A stretch of 64,000 bases of DNA from Propionispora sp. 2/2-37 (GTDB taxonomy: Bacteria; Bacillota; Negativicutes; Propionisporales; Propionisporaceae): the NCBI RefSeq assembly GCF_001298735.1, contig NZ_CYSP01000008.1, positions 1-64,000 of the forward strand. The letters are read 5' to 3'. A model generated the notes under the pieces. The model saw only the letters and a list, made by a program, of their open reading frames with translations. It ran no database searches and had not been told where the DNA came from. This document shows positions 16,260 to 24,166 of the stretch, piece after piece (the stretch's first letter is position 1; each line of letters opens with the position of its first letter). The translations under genes were made by a program, and so were the position numbers.

Positions 16260-17612
16260 TTACGCGACCACGACGGTCATATACAATTTTTCCATACACA
16301 TAGTCGGTTGTACTTGGTATTCACTCAAAACGGATTCCTTAGACTCGCCTTGTGTTGGGATTGGAATATCGTCCGGTGTGAAGTTTTGAATAGCCCGGAC
16401 CCGCTGTAGTTCTTTATGGTATTCCACTAGATCGCCCCAGAATGCAATCCGTCCATCAGGGTCATTTGGTTCTTTGCCCAAATACGTTTTATTAAACAAT
16501 CTGGCAACATCTGTTGCAATTTGATCCAATACTCGAATTACCTGATTAGCGGAAAAGTCTTCATTTTTCTGCTTCGTAAATGATGTAAAAGTATTGATGT
16601 CCTGCAGGATATTGACATCCCCGGTAATATCGCCCTCTACAGCATCGGTGACACGGTGGAAGATCAACATGCCGGATGTAATTGCTTTCTCCAATTCGGT
16701 CTGACCATAACTTGTATCGACCGTAAAATCCCCGTCGTATGTTTTGTTTGTGCAGGAGGCATTTACCGCACAGGCAGCTTCTGCGCCGGTCAGCCAATAG
16801 ACCAAGCTTGCCGGAGAAGCCCCGGCATCCGTTACCTTGTTTTTAATGGAGATAACGCCCTCATAGTCAACGTTCTCCTTGCCGTAAACTATAGTTTGGA
16901 ATTTCATCCCTACGTCGTCGCGCATGCGTTTGGTAAACTGGATGAACAAATCTTGAACAGTTGATTCCGTAGACAGGCACCCAAGCGCATTGAAATAATA
17001 AGGTTCAATCTTATCTAGAAACTCCTGGTATTGCAGCCCGGACACCGCTTCGCCGTTGGAGCCGCCGGTTAACGGTGTTCCCGCTGTGGCTTCCAGCGTC
17101 ATGTCCGCTTTCCAGGTTACGTAATCATTATCCGCAAGTGCCGCCTTATCGGTAACTGTTTGCTTATCTACAACAGATTTTGCCCCATCCGTTGTGAGAT
17201 AGGTAATGACGTCAAACATACCCTCGTCATCAATATTAGCCTGTATAACAATAGTCAAGTCATTGCCCCGCACGCCGCCATACTTCGCAGTTGCTAAAGC
17301 GCAAGCCGCCTTCACTGCTGAATTATTCAGCCTATAAAAATAACCGGTTTTGAGGTTCTTAAACAGATCCCTCAGACCGGTTATTTTGTCACTGGTATAA
17401 TCATATCCGAAGTATTTAGTAGAAGACTTCTGAAAGTCGGCTACTTCTACCTTAAACACTTCCCCTTCTGGCCCCCAATCTAACTCTAAGGCCATAGCTC
17501 CATAGCCACGGTCAGCAAAATCCGTACTCGGACGAACCTTGCTGACAAAGTTAATATAAGCTCCAGGAAGTTTCTTGTTTTGAAACAGCCAGCCGCCGCC
17601 ACCTAATGACAT
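16260..17612 (-). CDS. xkdK: tail sheath protein XkdK
   Basis: 450 aa. Typical sheath opening (PGAYINFVSKVRP) and the conserved C-terminal domain (VIRVLDQIATDVARLFNKTYLGKEPNDPDGRIAFWGDLVEYH). It forms the contractile sheath; this gene identifies the phage as a myovirus. Confidence 0.95.
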   Translation of the reverse strand: MSLGGGGWLFQNKKLPGAYINFVSKVRPSTDFADRGYGAMALELDWGPEGEVFKVEVADFQKSSTKYFGYDYTSDKITGLRDLFKNLKTGYFYRLNNSAVKAACALATAKYGGVRGNDLTIVIQANIDDEGMFDVITYLTTDGAKSVVDKQTVTDKAALADNDYVTWKADMTLEATAGTPLTGGSNGEAVSGLQYQEFLDKIEPYYFNALGCLSTESTVQDLFIQFTKRMRDDVGMKFQTIVYGKENVDYEGVISIKNKVTDAGASPASLVYWLTGAEAACAVNASCTNKTYDGDFTVDTSYGQTELEKAITSGMLIFHRVTDAVEGDITGDVNILQDINTFTSFTKQKNEDFSANQVIRVLDQIATDVARLFNKTYLGKEPNDPDGRIAFWGDLVEYHKELQRVRAIQNFTPDDIPIPTQGESKESVLSEYQVQPTMCMEKLYMTVVVA

Positions 17613-17619
17613 CAGTTAC

Positions 17620-17850
17620 TCACTCCTTCCCATTCACTTTTTCTTTAATTGGTGCCTTTAGAAATCTATCAATCTTCTGCTGTATCTCATCTGCCGTGTA
17701 TTGCTTGTCTTTTTCCAGCACGATACCGGCAATATCCCGGTACTGTCGGTACTTGTCAGCTTGCAAAACCTGATCCCTGGTATACGTCGCTACTTTTTTC
17801 TCTTCCGCAACCGGTGTATCGGTGTTCGCCGCAGTCGATGCTTTCGCCAT
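17620..17850 (-). CDS. small phage structural-region protein, unknown
   Basis: 76 aa, charged, with an Ala/Thr-rich N-terminus and a helical RDQVLQADKYRQYRDIAGIVLEKDKQYTADEIQQKIDRF core. Such short proteins precede the sheath gene in many PBSX-like phages (YqbF-like position). Function unknown; possibly a tail accessory. Confidence 0.6.
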   Translation of the reverse strand: MAKASTAANTDTPVAEEKKVATYTRDQVLQADKYRQYRDIAGIVLEKDKQYTADEIQQKIDRFLKAPIKEKVNGKE

Positions 17851-17854
17851 TTTA

Positions 17855-18283
17855 TCACCCCTTTAGTTTTTGAGATTGATGGAGCTCCTGCATGAGTGGA
17901 ACCTCTTCAGGCACTTTCCAAATGAAGAAGTCATAATGCACAAAGAAATGCAATACCCCATCTTGCACTTCATACCTCATATCTGTACCACGTATCGGCC
18001 CGGTTGAAAGATTCACGTATTCCAAATTCATCATCAGCCGTTCAGCCACCGCATTGATTTCTTGGGTATACTGTTTGACCGCCTGCGGGAAATAATGAAT
18101 ATCAAATTCATGCTCCCGGAAATACCGACTACCACGGATCTGCGTTTGTGTTCCCCGCAATAAAAGAATAAAAAAACAAGGCGTTTGAAAGCCCTGCGGT
18201 ATATCGTCTATATAATGCTCGTAGCCATCGCCAAAAGCTTCATCTAGCCCTTGTGAAATGGCCGTAGCTACATCATTGATCAT
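17855..18283 (-). CDS. tail terminator-like protein (DUF6838/XkdJ position)
   Basis: 142 aa with FFILLLRGTQTQ, FDIHYFPQA and a VHYDFFIWK strand, matching the minor tail/tail-terminator proteins located between the gp10-like protein and sheath. It caps the tail for joining to the head. It overlaps the gp10-like gene by 4 bp. Confidence 0.7.
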   Translation of the reverse strand: MINDVATAISQGLDEAFGDGYEHYIDDIPQGFQTPCFFILLLRGTQTQIRGSRYFREHEFDIHYFPQAVKQYTQEINAVAERLMMNLEYVNLSTGPIRGTDMRYEVQDGVLHFFVHYDFFIWKVPEEVPLMQELHQSQKLKG

Positions 18284-18873
18284 TTCCTTAAGACCTCCTT
18301 CAAAAAGGCCTCAAACCGTTTTTCCAAAATGCCGGGGGCTTCCTTTCGTATTTCATTTGCAGAAATTGTCATCATAAAATGGCCTTTCGACCAGCCCTTT
18401 TTCAGTTTCTTACCGATAGCTGGGATATACCTTCCCGCTTTTTGCCTGTGGCCATACTCAACGTAGGAAGCGTATGAAACAGGATTAATAATGATGATCC
18501 GATATTTTTTACCGATTCTTTCAACTAGCATCGAATTCACATAAGCAACAGGGTCTTTACCGCTGCCGTTTCTTGCTTCGGCTTCCGTCGCCGCTGTCCA
18601 GCCCCGGCGGAGAGTGCCGCCGTTACTGACTTTTCTCAGCTTGGTTTGCCCCTTATTCTTGCCCCGCTTATGCTTAACCCTTTTGCCGTCATCGTCAATA
18701 ACCGCTTCAAATGTACCTTTGCCAACAGGCGTCCGTTTGATCACCTTGGTTAAAAACCGCGCCGCTAGCTCTTTTGCACAAGACCGGCACAATAGCTCTA
18801 TCTCTTCCCCGCTTGCTAATTTTTCAAGCTGTTCAGTGAACTGTTTCATTTGCGAAAAATCCGACTTAGCCAT
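18280..18873 (-). CDS. HK97 gp10 family minor tail protein (XkdI-like)
   Basis: 197 aa, very basic, with TPVGKG...GTLRRGW and the C-terminal YASYVEYGHRQKAGRYIP signature of gp10-like proteins. The VEYG motif near the end is diagnostic. It acts at the head-tail interface. Confidence 0.88.
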   Translation of the reverse strand: MAKSDFSQMKQFTEQLEKLASGEEIELLCRSCAKELAARFLTKVIKRTPVGKGTFEAVIDDDGKRVKHKRGKNKGQTKLRKVSNGGTLRRGWTAATEAEARNGSGKDPVAYVNSMLVERIGKKYRIIIINPVSYASYVEYGHRQKAGRYIPAIGKKLKKGWSKGHFMMTISANEIRKEAPGILEKRFEAFLKEVLRK

Positions 18874-19235
18874 TATGCATATCCCTTGAACAAATCCAGA
18901 ATGATCTCCTGGTGATGAGTGTACACGGCGGGTTTACCGCTACCCTCATAATCGGCGGTAACGCCGTTTTGGGTAATGGTGAGTTTAGCTCCCGGCTTAA
19001 TGGTTACTTCCGGGGCGATAAATAATTTAATTTCCTGTGTAACCGCTGCAGCACCATCATTGGAAGAAGTTCCGGTTATATTTTTGAACGATAATCGGCA
19101 AGGTTGATCGGTCAAAACAGCAACTTCCTTCTGAGAGGTTATTTTTGTCACAGGGTCTTTAATCGACTGATATTCATAAACAGTGCAGACCCCGGCATAC
19201 ATGCTTTCAATTGCTTTTCTAACCGGATTTACCAT
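18873..19235 (-). CDS. head closure / stopper protein (XkdH-like)
   Basis: 120 aa from ATG 19235 (AGGTG upstream; this start overlaps the end of the preceding gene). A beta-barrel-like small protein with CTVYEYQS and LFIAPEVTIKPGAKLTI; this position between gp6-like connector and gp10-like protein fits the SPP1 gp16 type head closure proteins. Confidence 0.75.
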   Translation of the reverse strand: MVNPVRKAIESMYAGVCTVYEYQSIKDPVTKITSQKEVAVLTDQPCRLSFKNITGTSSNDGAAAVTQEIKLFIAPEVTIKPGAKLTITQNGVTADYEGSGKPAVYTHHQEIILDLFKGYA

Positions 19236-19600
19236 TTGACGCACCTGAATCTTGCAAAATCAACTTCCCCATGCAATAAATAGGCTATCAGACTGTCATA
19301 TTTGGCTTCTGCGCTATTTTTAGAATCAAAGGTAATGGTTGTATCCCCCTCAGCGACAGACTTCACTACAGCCTCAAAGTCAATACCCACACTCTGGCCG
19401 CTCTGTTTCTTGCCGAAAAGGAATCCCCCACAGGCCATATCAATAGCAATAAGCCGCAATCCTTCCGGTACTGCGGCCACATTGCAATTATTTTTGATAT
19501 GGTTTTCAACCTTGCCAATGCAAAAACCAAGCACCCAATTATCGGCAGCAGTCGGAGTATATCCAAACGATTCTAAACGCGATTTAACATCATCCAACAT
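19229..19600 (-). CDS. head-tail connector, gp6-like (XkdG region)
   Basis: 123 aa from ATG 19600, selected over GTG 19609 because AGGTGG is well spaced. Helical MLDDVKSRLESFGYTPTAADNWVLGFCIGKVENHI resembles gp6/DNA-packaging connector proteins that bind under the portal. Confidence 0.75.
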   Translation of the reverse strand: MLDDVKSRLESFGYTPTAADNWVLGFCIGKVENHIKNNCNVAAVPEGLRLIAIDMACGGFLFGKKQSGQSVGIDFEAVVKSVAEGDTTITFDSKNSAEAKYDSLIAYLLHGEVDFARFRCVKW

Positions 19601-19609
19601 AACGGCCAC

Positions 19610-19759
19610 CTACTTCTTCAGGTTTTTGCGTAATTGATCAGCTTCTTGAATGATTTCAACCGCACCGACTATTTTTCCAGTGGAATCCTTAGTTTTTTTA
19701 ACTTCATCGGCTTTTTTGACCAAACCAAGGACGCCTAATAAAGCGTCAAACCATTTCAT
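19610..19759 (-). CDS. 49-aa phage protein, unknown
   Basis: Starts MKWFDALLGVLGL from ATG 19759, with AGGGGTGA upstream; the longer open frame to 19996 is out of frame with the capsid gene it overlaps and is not real. Hydrophobic N-terminus, then Lys/Asp-rich helix. Lies in the short gap between capsid and connector genes. Confidence 0.55.
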   Translation of the reverse strand: MKWFDALLGVLGLVKKADEVKKTKDSTGKIVGAVEIIQEADQLRKNLKK

Positions 19760-19763
19760 ATAA

Positions 19764-20837
19764 TCACCCCTTTGAGATAATTCGGGCAATCGGAATGGCC
19801 TTATGGTTAATATACTTTCTGGCTGCTCCTGTGCCTCCATCATTAACCAATGACCAGTTAGCCCCGTTTTCCAGTTCGGCATTTGTCGGCGATAACGTTG
19901 CCTGGCTTGATTTAGTATAGCTAATCCCATAAGGAGCAAAGCATTTCCGCTGACGGCTGTAAAGCGTATCTTGACCGCCGTTAGTTTTAGGGTCACGATT
20001 CATCTCATAAGGAACCTGGGCACCGATATTCTCATAGTCAAAAGCACCCTCACCCAGTATATACGTAGTGTATTTGGTGTAACCATCTCCTGCCCCAGCG
20101 GTGCTTTCCGGTACATCTTCCGTAGGCATGGAATCATCAATCAGTACTACCCTGCCATTCCAAGTCGCCAAGCCAAGCTCACGTTCAATGCCGTTAGCAT
20201 CCGTTTGCTTCATATAGGCCAATAATTTCAAATTTTCCAGGTTCGTGGCGACCACGGAATGCATAATAACAATTTTGAATTTTGCCTTGTTATCTCCGCT
20301 GGCCTGCTGAATAGCACTGTTAAGCGTAGCGGCCCCGACAAAAGCGGCTTCAGCGGCTTTAGAAGTAATATCATAGGTATGATTGTCTACGAACTTTAAA
20401 TTGTTCGTGCCGGTCATGGAAAAAAGGCCTTTAAGTATGCTTAATAGCGTGGCTTGATCAATCCCATCCCAGTATTCGGCCACTTGAACAGCGACATTAT
20501 CCATAAAACCCGCGCCACCGGTGATATCTTCGGCAAAATCGCTTTCTACCCAGGCTTTAGCTCGGCCAACCACAACAACGCTACGTTCAAAAGTAGTCGT
20601 GCTTTCAGCCGTAATATCGGTATTGCCGTCATAGTTTAGGGCATCCCCTTCCAAAAGGCCATACATCGGCAACGTAGCGTAAGCCGTCCCGGTTTGTGAG
20701 CTAAAAGCATTGCGGATATCAGTATTTCCCTTTAGTGCTTTGGATTTCACTAATTCATTTTTCTTGGTTTGCGGAATCCGGCTGACATACTTACCAAATG
20801 CCTCCGGGTTAAACGTTTTTGAATTAAATTTACCCAT
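19764..20837 (-). CDS. major capsid protein
   Basis: 357 aa; MGKFNSKTFNPEAFGKYVSRIPQTKKNEL start and the VVVGRAKAWVESDFAEDITGGAGFMDNVAVQVAEYWD block are typical of capsid proteins of this PBSX/clostridial myophage group with the HK97 fold. It follows the scaffold gene and is preceded by a short leader gap. Confidence 0.9.
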   Translation of the reverse strand: MGKFNSKTFNPEAFGKYVSRIPQTKKNELVKSKALKGNTDIRNAFSSQTGTAYATLPMYGLLEGDALNYDGNTDITAESTTTFERSVVVVGRAKAWVESDFAEDITGGAGFMDNVAVQVAEYWDGIDQATLLSILKGLFSMTGTNNLKFVDNHTYDITSKAAEAAFVGAATLNSAIQQASGDNKAKFKIVIMHSVVATNLENLKLLAYMKQTDANGIERELGLATWNGRVVLIDDSMPTEDVPESTAGAGDGYTKYTTYILGEGAFDYENIGAQVPYEMNRDPKTNGGQDTLYSRQRKCFAPYGISYTKSSQATLSPTNAELENGANWSLVNDGGTGAARKYINHKAIPIARIISKG

Positions 20838-20865
20838 AAGTCAAATTACCTCATTTCCTTTTAAA

Positions 20866-21462
20866 TTAAACTTCTGCGCCGGGATTTGCTTCCATATAGG
20901 CGCATAGCTCGGTATAATTCATTTCACTTGGCTTTTTATCGGTAGGATAGCCCTTATCCTTACCTTCTCCGGGCTTAACCCCCTTAAATTTTGTCTGCTG
21001 AGCTCCAGAATCAAACAGGAATTTGGTATCCTCAGATTCTTGAAGCTTCTTAATTTGGTCAGCCAAACCCTTAACGTTTTCACCGTCAAGTTCAGCCTTT
21101 TCAAGATCAAGCAAAGCACGAACGGCTTTCAGATTTTTGGCTTTGGCACCTGTTAAAGCTGCAGTAACGGCAGAATCAATCTGCATCTGCCGGATTTTAG
21201 CTTCATACTCGGTTTTCGTAGTTTTATTGGTTTCCTGTAATTCTTCGATTTTCTTTTGCAGGCCAGCAGCGTCCACTTTTTTCAACTCTTCCAATTGCTT
21301 ATCACGAGTTTTAATATCGGTTTCAAGTTGAGTTTTGGCCGTAACTACTTTTTCATGGTCAGCTTTAGCCACATAACCCTTCAACTCTTCAGTACTGGCA
21401 GCGGCCACTTTAGTAGCTGCAGCATCGTCCAATCCCAACGCAATCAATTGTTCTTTTGTCAT
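20866..21462 (-). CDS. phage scaffolding protein (minor structural GP20 family)
   Basis: 198 aa. A long Lys/Glu-rich coiled coil (residues about 30-110) then SAVTAALTGAKAKNLKAVRALLD, the GP20 scaffold signature. It guides capsid assembly and is removed before DNA packaging. Confidence 0.92.
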   Translation of the reverse strand: MTKEQLIALGLDDAAATKVAAASTEELKGYVAKADHEKVVTAKTQLETDIKTRDKQLEELKKVDAAGLQKKIEELQETNKTTKTEYEAKIRQMQIDSAVTAALTGAKAKNLKAVRALLDLEKAELDGENVKGLADQIKKLQESEDTKFLFDSGAQQTKFKGVKPGEGKDKGYPTDKKPSEMNYTELCAYMEANPGAEV

Positions 21463-21499
21463 TTAATAACCAACCTTTCCCATAAAGTAAGGGTGCCGA

Positions 21500-21790
21500 T
21501 TACTCAGCACCCTTTAAAATTTCATACGATTTTTCAAACCAGTTTTGATCATTGGCATAGGCCACAATCTTATCAATCAGAAAGTCCAAAACCATATCAT
21601 TAGTAACAATGGAAGATAACCAAGTAGGAACCTTACCATCTGCCGCCAATTGCTCAAATAGGCTCTTAATTTCCGTTTTGGCCTGTTCCTTCTTGGCTTC
21701 CCCGGTTTCGCCTGTGCCCTCCACCATAGTGACCACACTAGCAAAGATCACTAACACCTTTGCTAAATACTCAAACACTTTCTGAATCAT
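21500..21790 (-). CDS. 96-aa phage protein, unknown
   Basis: An N-terminal hydrophobic helix (VFEYLAKVLVIFASVVTMV), a charged linker and a C-terminal IVTNDMVLDFLIDKIVAYAND segment. Located between the head-protein cluster and scaffold. AAAGGAGG precedes the ATG. Function unknown; not a known capsid decoration protein to me. Confidence 0.6.
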   Translation of the reverse strand: MIQKVFEYLAKVLVIFASVVTMVEGTGETGEAKKEQAKTEIKSLFEQLAADGKVPTWLSSIVTNDMVLDFLIDKIVAYANDQNWFEKSYEILKGAE

Positions 21791-21825
21791 TATAGATTCC
21801 TCCTTTTAAATTTTTGCATATAAAA

Positions 21826-21855
21826 AAGCACCCACACGCTAACGTGTAGATGCTT
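21826..21855 (-). terminator. internal late-operon hairpin
   Basis: AGCA-C-CACACG/CGTGT-GATGCT stem followed by T-run in minus sense (plus A-run at 21820-21826), between the 56-aa gene and the 96-aa gene. It may be a partial terminator that adjusts expression of head genes. Confidence 0.55.
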
Positions 21856-21866
21856 AATTAAATAAG

Positions 21867-22037
21867 TTATGGGATAAGCTCAATTTCCCTATCAGTTAAA
21901 GTGCCATCCTCAACCTCCTGGAGAAATTTTTTAAAGATATGCTTTTCTTCCTCCGTGGCATCTTCTCGGATAGCCGTTTGTTTGGTTTTTTCGTCATAAT
22001 AGAGCAAATGAAGTATCTCTTTAGGTGGGATCACCAT
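21867..22037 (-). CDS. 56-aa acidic protein after the MuF gene, unknown
   Basis: MVIPPKEILHLLYYDEK..., Glu/Asp-rich, starting inside the end of the MuF gene (17-bp overlap, GGAGG upstream). The close coupling with a MuF protein bearing a peptidase-like domain makes an immunity role conceivable, but short acidic genes here are also common in phages without toxins. Confidence 0.55.
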   Translation of the reverse strand: MVIPPKEILHLLYYDEKTKQTAIREDATEEEKHIFKKFLQEVEDGTLTDREIELIP

Positions 22038-23790
22038 TGAACACCGCCTCCATTTCTTCTTGTAATAGTTTTAGAACCTCTTGAGCCAATGGCCGGGGAT
22101 TATATTCAGATACGGCTTCCGCTAGAAATTCTGCAGGATGTTTATAGCCGTAGGTGCTTAAATTTTCAGTTATGACAGTCTTATCATTTGTAAGCTGAAG
22201 ATTTTTTAAAGCCTGGTCTTTAATCTTAGCGGACAATTCCGCATTATTGATAGCTCTAAAAGCAGCATTTATTTGATCAGGGTTTGTCGTTTTAAGATCA
22301 ACGCCGTACTTTTTCATTGTGGTTATATACTCAAGCATATGGCCTAATTCATGCTCAATAATGCCGGATACATCCTTTTTAGGCGTCCACCATTTACTGT
22401 CTACTGCTCTTTTGATCATGGTGTCGATACTTGCCAAATCGTTTAAATAGTCCTTAGACAGCTTCAATCTCGTTATTAGCTGACCGTCTTTAAAAGCCAT
22501 ACCTGCAGAAGCGACAGCCCGCATACGTCCACTCGTTTCCATGTTGGTAATAAAGCCGTTTAATGCAGGGTATTTATTATAAAACTCACCAATACCTTGA
22601 TTAACGCTATTAGCCACACCAACATCAATATCCTTAAAGCTGACTTTGGAAAAGCCTAACGTATCCATCGCATACTTTTCAGCTTCTTTGATAGTTTTGG
22701 CCGGTGTGAATTTTACCTTCAGTATATCCGGTTTAGCGATTTCCTTCAATCCATCTTTTGAGCCTCCGTCTACGAATGATTTTTTCCAATCCTCATATTT
22801 CATGCTATCAGGCACATAGTAGGTTTTTCCTTTGGCGTTCCTGGCTGCTCTGTATCCAGCGGAATCATCGAAATATGGCACCGTAACCGTCCGGCACCAA
22901 CAATGAAACGGCGGCGCGGTAACGCCAACCTGATAATCCTTCATTTCAAAGACTTCGCCGTCCAGGCTCTGACAGATCGGTGAAGTATGACTGTCCAGTG
23001 TAGCAACAATTTCATACTTTTTTACTTCCAAATCATTGAAACAACGCTCTTGAGAAGCGGACGCAAAAAAAGCAGATTCGGTCATTACTAACCGCCCTGC
23101 TGTATTCTTGGAAGTATTTAATTTTTGCGCTATGGTTTTTATAGCTTTATCCGGTGCATCCCCCCGGATGATGGACTGTGTTAATTCGGTGTGCAGAGTA
23201 TTGATTAACTGATCTTTACTTTGCCAGATCCGATCCGAAAAATTCTTGCCGTCCGGTGTCCAGGGTTTACTGATTACGGCAGTAAACTGCTGATTGTTAA
23301 ACCTATGCAGATCATAGCCAACGTTAAAACCGCGCTGTATTTCATAGGCTGAATGATAATAACCTTCAGAATAAATGTTCCGCATGGTCTTGTCCAGGCC
23401 ATCAAGTTGATTGCCGTATAAGACTTCCACCTGCTGTTGCATTTGAAGCTTTAAAGCTTCCAACCGTGAAATATGAACTTTGGCAGAGGCATTCTCTAAC
23501 TGCTTCATCCACTGGCCGTTAACGGCGTTTTGCTTACCGTATTTGATATACTCCTGGACCGTCCAGCGCAATTCGTCCAGTTCAGAGGAATTCAAAAGCT
23601 GCTTCGCTTCGGCAAAGGAAATTTGATTATTTTTAGCAAAGCGGTTATACCATGCCGTAATTTGCTGTTCAATCGTTTCAGACGCTTTTTTATATTCACG
23701 TTCCAAATCGTTATAATAATCCAAACCCTTTTTTAATTGGGATTCTTCCAACTGCTCAAACCGTTTACGCCAATAATCTCTATTCTCCAT
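22021..23790 (-). CDS. MuF/SPP1 gp7 head protein with C-terminal HExxH peptidase-like domain
   Basis: About 589 aa. Residues to ~310 are the SPP1 gp7/MuF minor head protein, with the conserved TLDSHTSPICQSLDG...PPFHCWCRT block. Residues ~365-592 form an added domain with HELGH (about 483-487, HExxH) and a downstream HPAEFLAEAVSEY that could supply the third zinc ligand, i.e. a gluzincin-like metallopeptidase. MuF proteins enter the capsid and can deliver variable C-terminal effectors. ATG 23790 is preferred by AGGTG spacing. It overlaps the GNAT gene slightly. Confidence 0.82.
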   Translation of the reverse strand: MENRDYWRKRFEQLEESQLKKGLDYYNDLEREYKKASETIEQQITAWYNRFAKNNQISFAEAKQLLNSSELDELRWTVQEYIKYGKQNAVNGQWMKQLENASAKVHISRLEALKLQMQQQVEVLYGNQLDGLDKTMRNIYSEGYYHSAYEIQRGFNVGYDLHRFNNQQFTAVISKPWTPDGKNFSDRIWQSKDQLINTLHTELTQSIIRGDAPDKAIKTIAQKLNTSKNTAGRLVMTESAFFASASQERCFNDLEVKKYEIVATLDSHTSPICQSLDGEVFEMKDYQVGVTAPPFHCWCRTVTVPYFDDSAGYRAARNAKGKTYYVPDSMKYEDWKKSFVDGGSKDGLKEIAKPDILKVKFTPAKTIKEAEKYAMDTLGFSKVSFKDIDVGVANSVNQGIGEFYNKYPALNGFITNMETSGRMRAVASAGMAFKDGQLITRLKLSKDYLNDLASIDTMIKRAVDSKWWTPKKDVSGIIEHELGHMLEYITTMKKYGVDLKTTNPDQINAAFRAINNAELSAKIKDQALKNLQLTNDKTVITENLSTYGYKHPAEFLAEAVSEYNPRPLAQEVLKLLQEEMEAVFNGDPT

Positions 23791-24166
23791 TGCCATCACC
23801 TAATATAACAAGGTCCATGCTTTTGTAATACTTTATTAGGTCAGTTAACTCTATGCTATTTTCTTTTGGTTCTGCCTGTATGTGTATTTTTCCCTCATAG
23901 CCAGTTTTTCTGATTTCGCTGATAACACACTGCAAAAGCATGCGGGAATGCCCACGTCTTCTATATTGAGGATGCACGTAAAGGTTGTATATAAGAGGAC
24001 AAGTTCCCAATAAGTAAAAACAATAACCAAATTTGGTCTGAATAAAATCTTCATCTTCGTAGCGTTCAACGTTATTTATTCTGCTCCCGCTCCTTTCGTG
24101 TACAGAATCAAGGAAAAGCACCACGCCTGTGAATCTAACCCGGAACGGCTCTGGGGGTTTATCCAC
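23780..24166 (-). CDS. GNAT-family acetyltransferase-like protein
   Basis: 128 aa from GTG 24166, which overlaps the portal stop (GTGGATAA). An open frame reaches 24232, deeper into the portal gene, and is less likely. The core has a GNAT acetyl-CoA loop (YVHPQYRRRGHSRMLL) preceded by LIYNL and followed by IHIQAEP. It would transfer an acetyl group to an amine. A GNAT gene between portal and MuF is unusual; substrate unknown. Confidence 0.75.
   Translation of the reverse strand: MDKPPEPFRVRFTGVVLFLDSVHERSGSRINNVERYEDEDFIQTKFGYCFYLLGTCPLIYNLYVHPQYRRRGHSRMLLQCVISEIRKTGYEGKIHIQAEPKENSIELTDLIKYYKSMDLVILGDGNGE

Noticed and set aside
19760..19996. Upstream extension of the 49-aa gene
   Set aside because: It overlaps the capsid gene in another frame; a well-placed AGGGGTGA marks the internal ATG.
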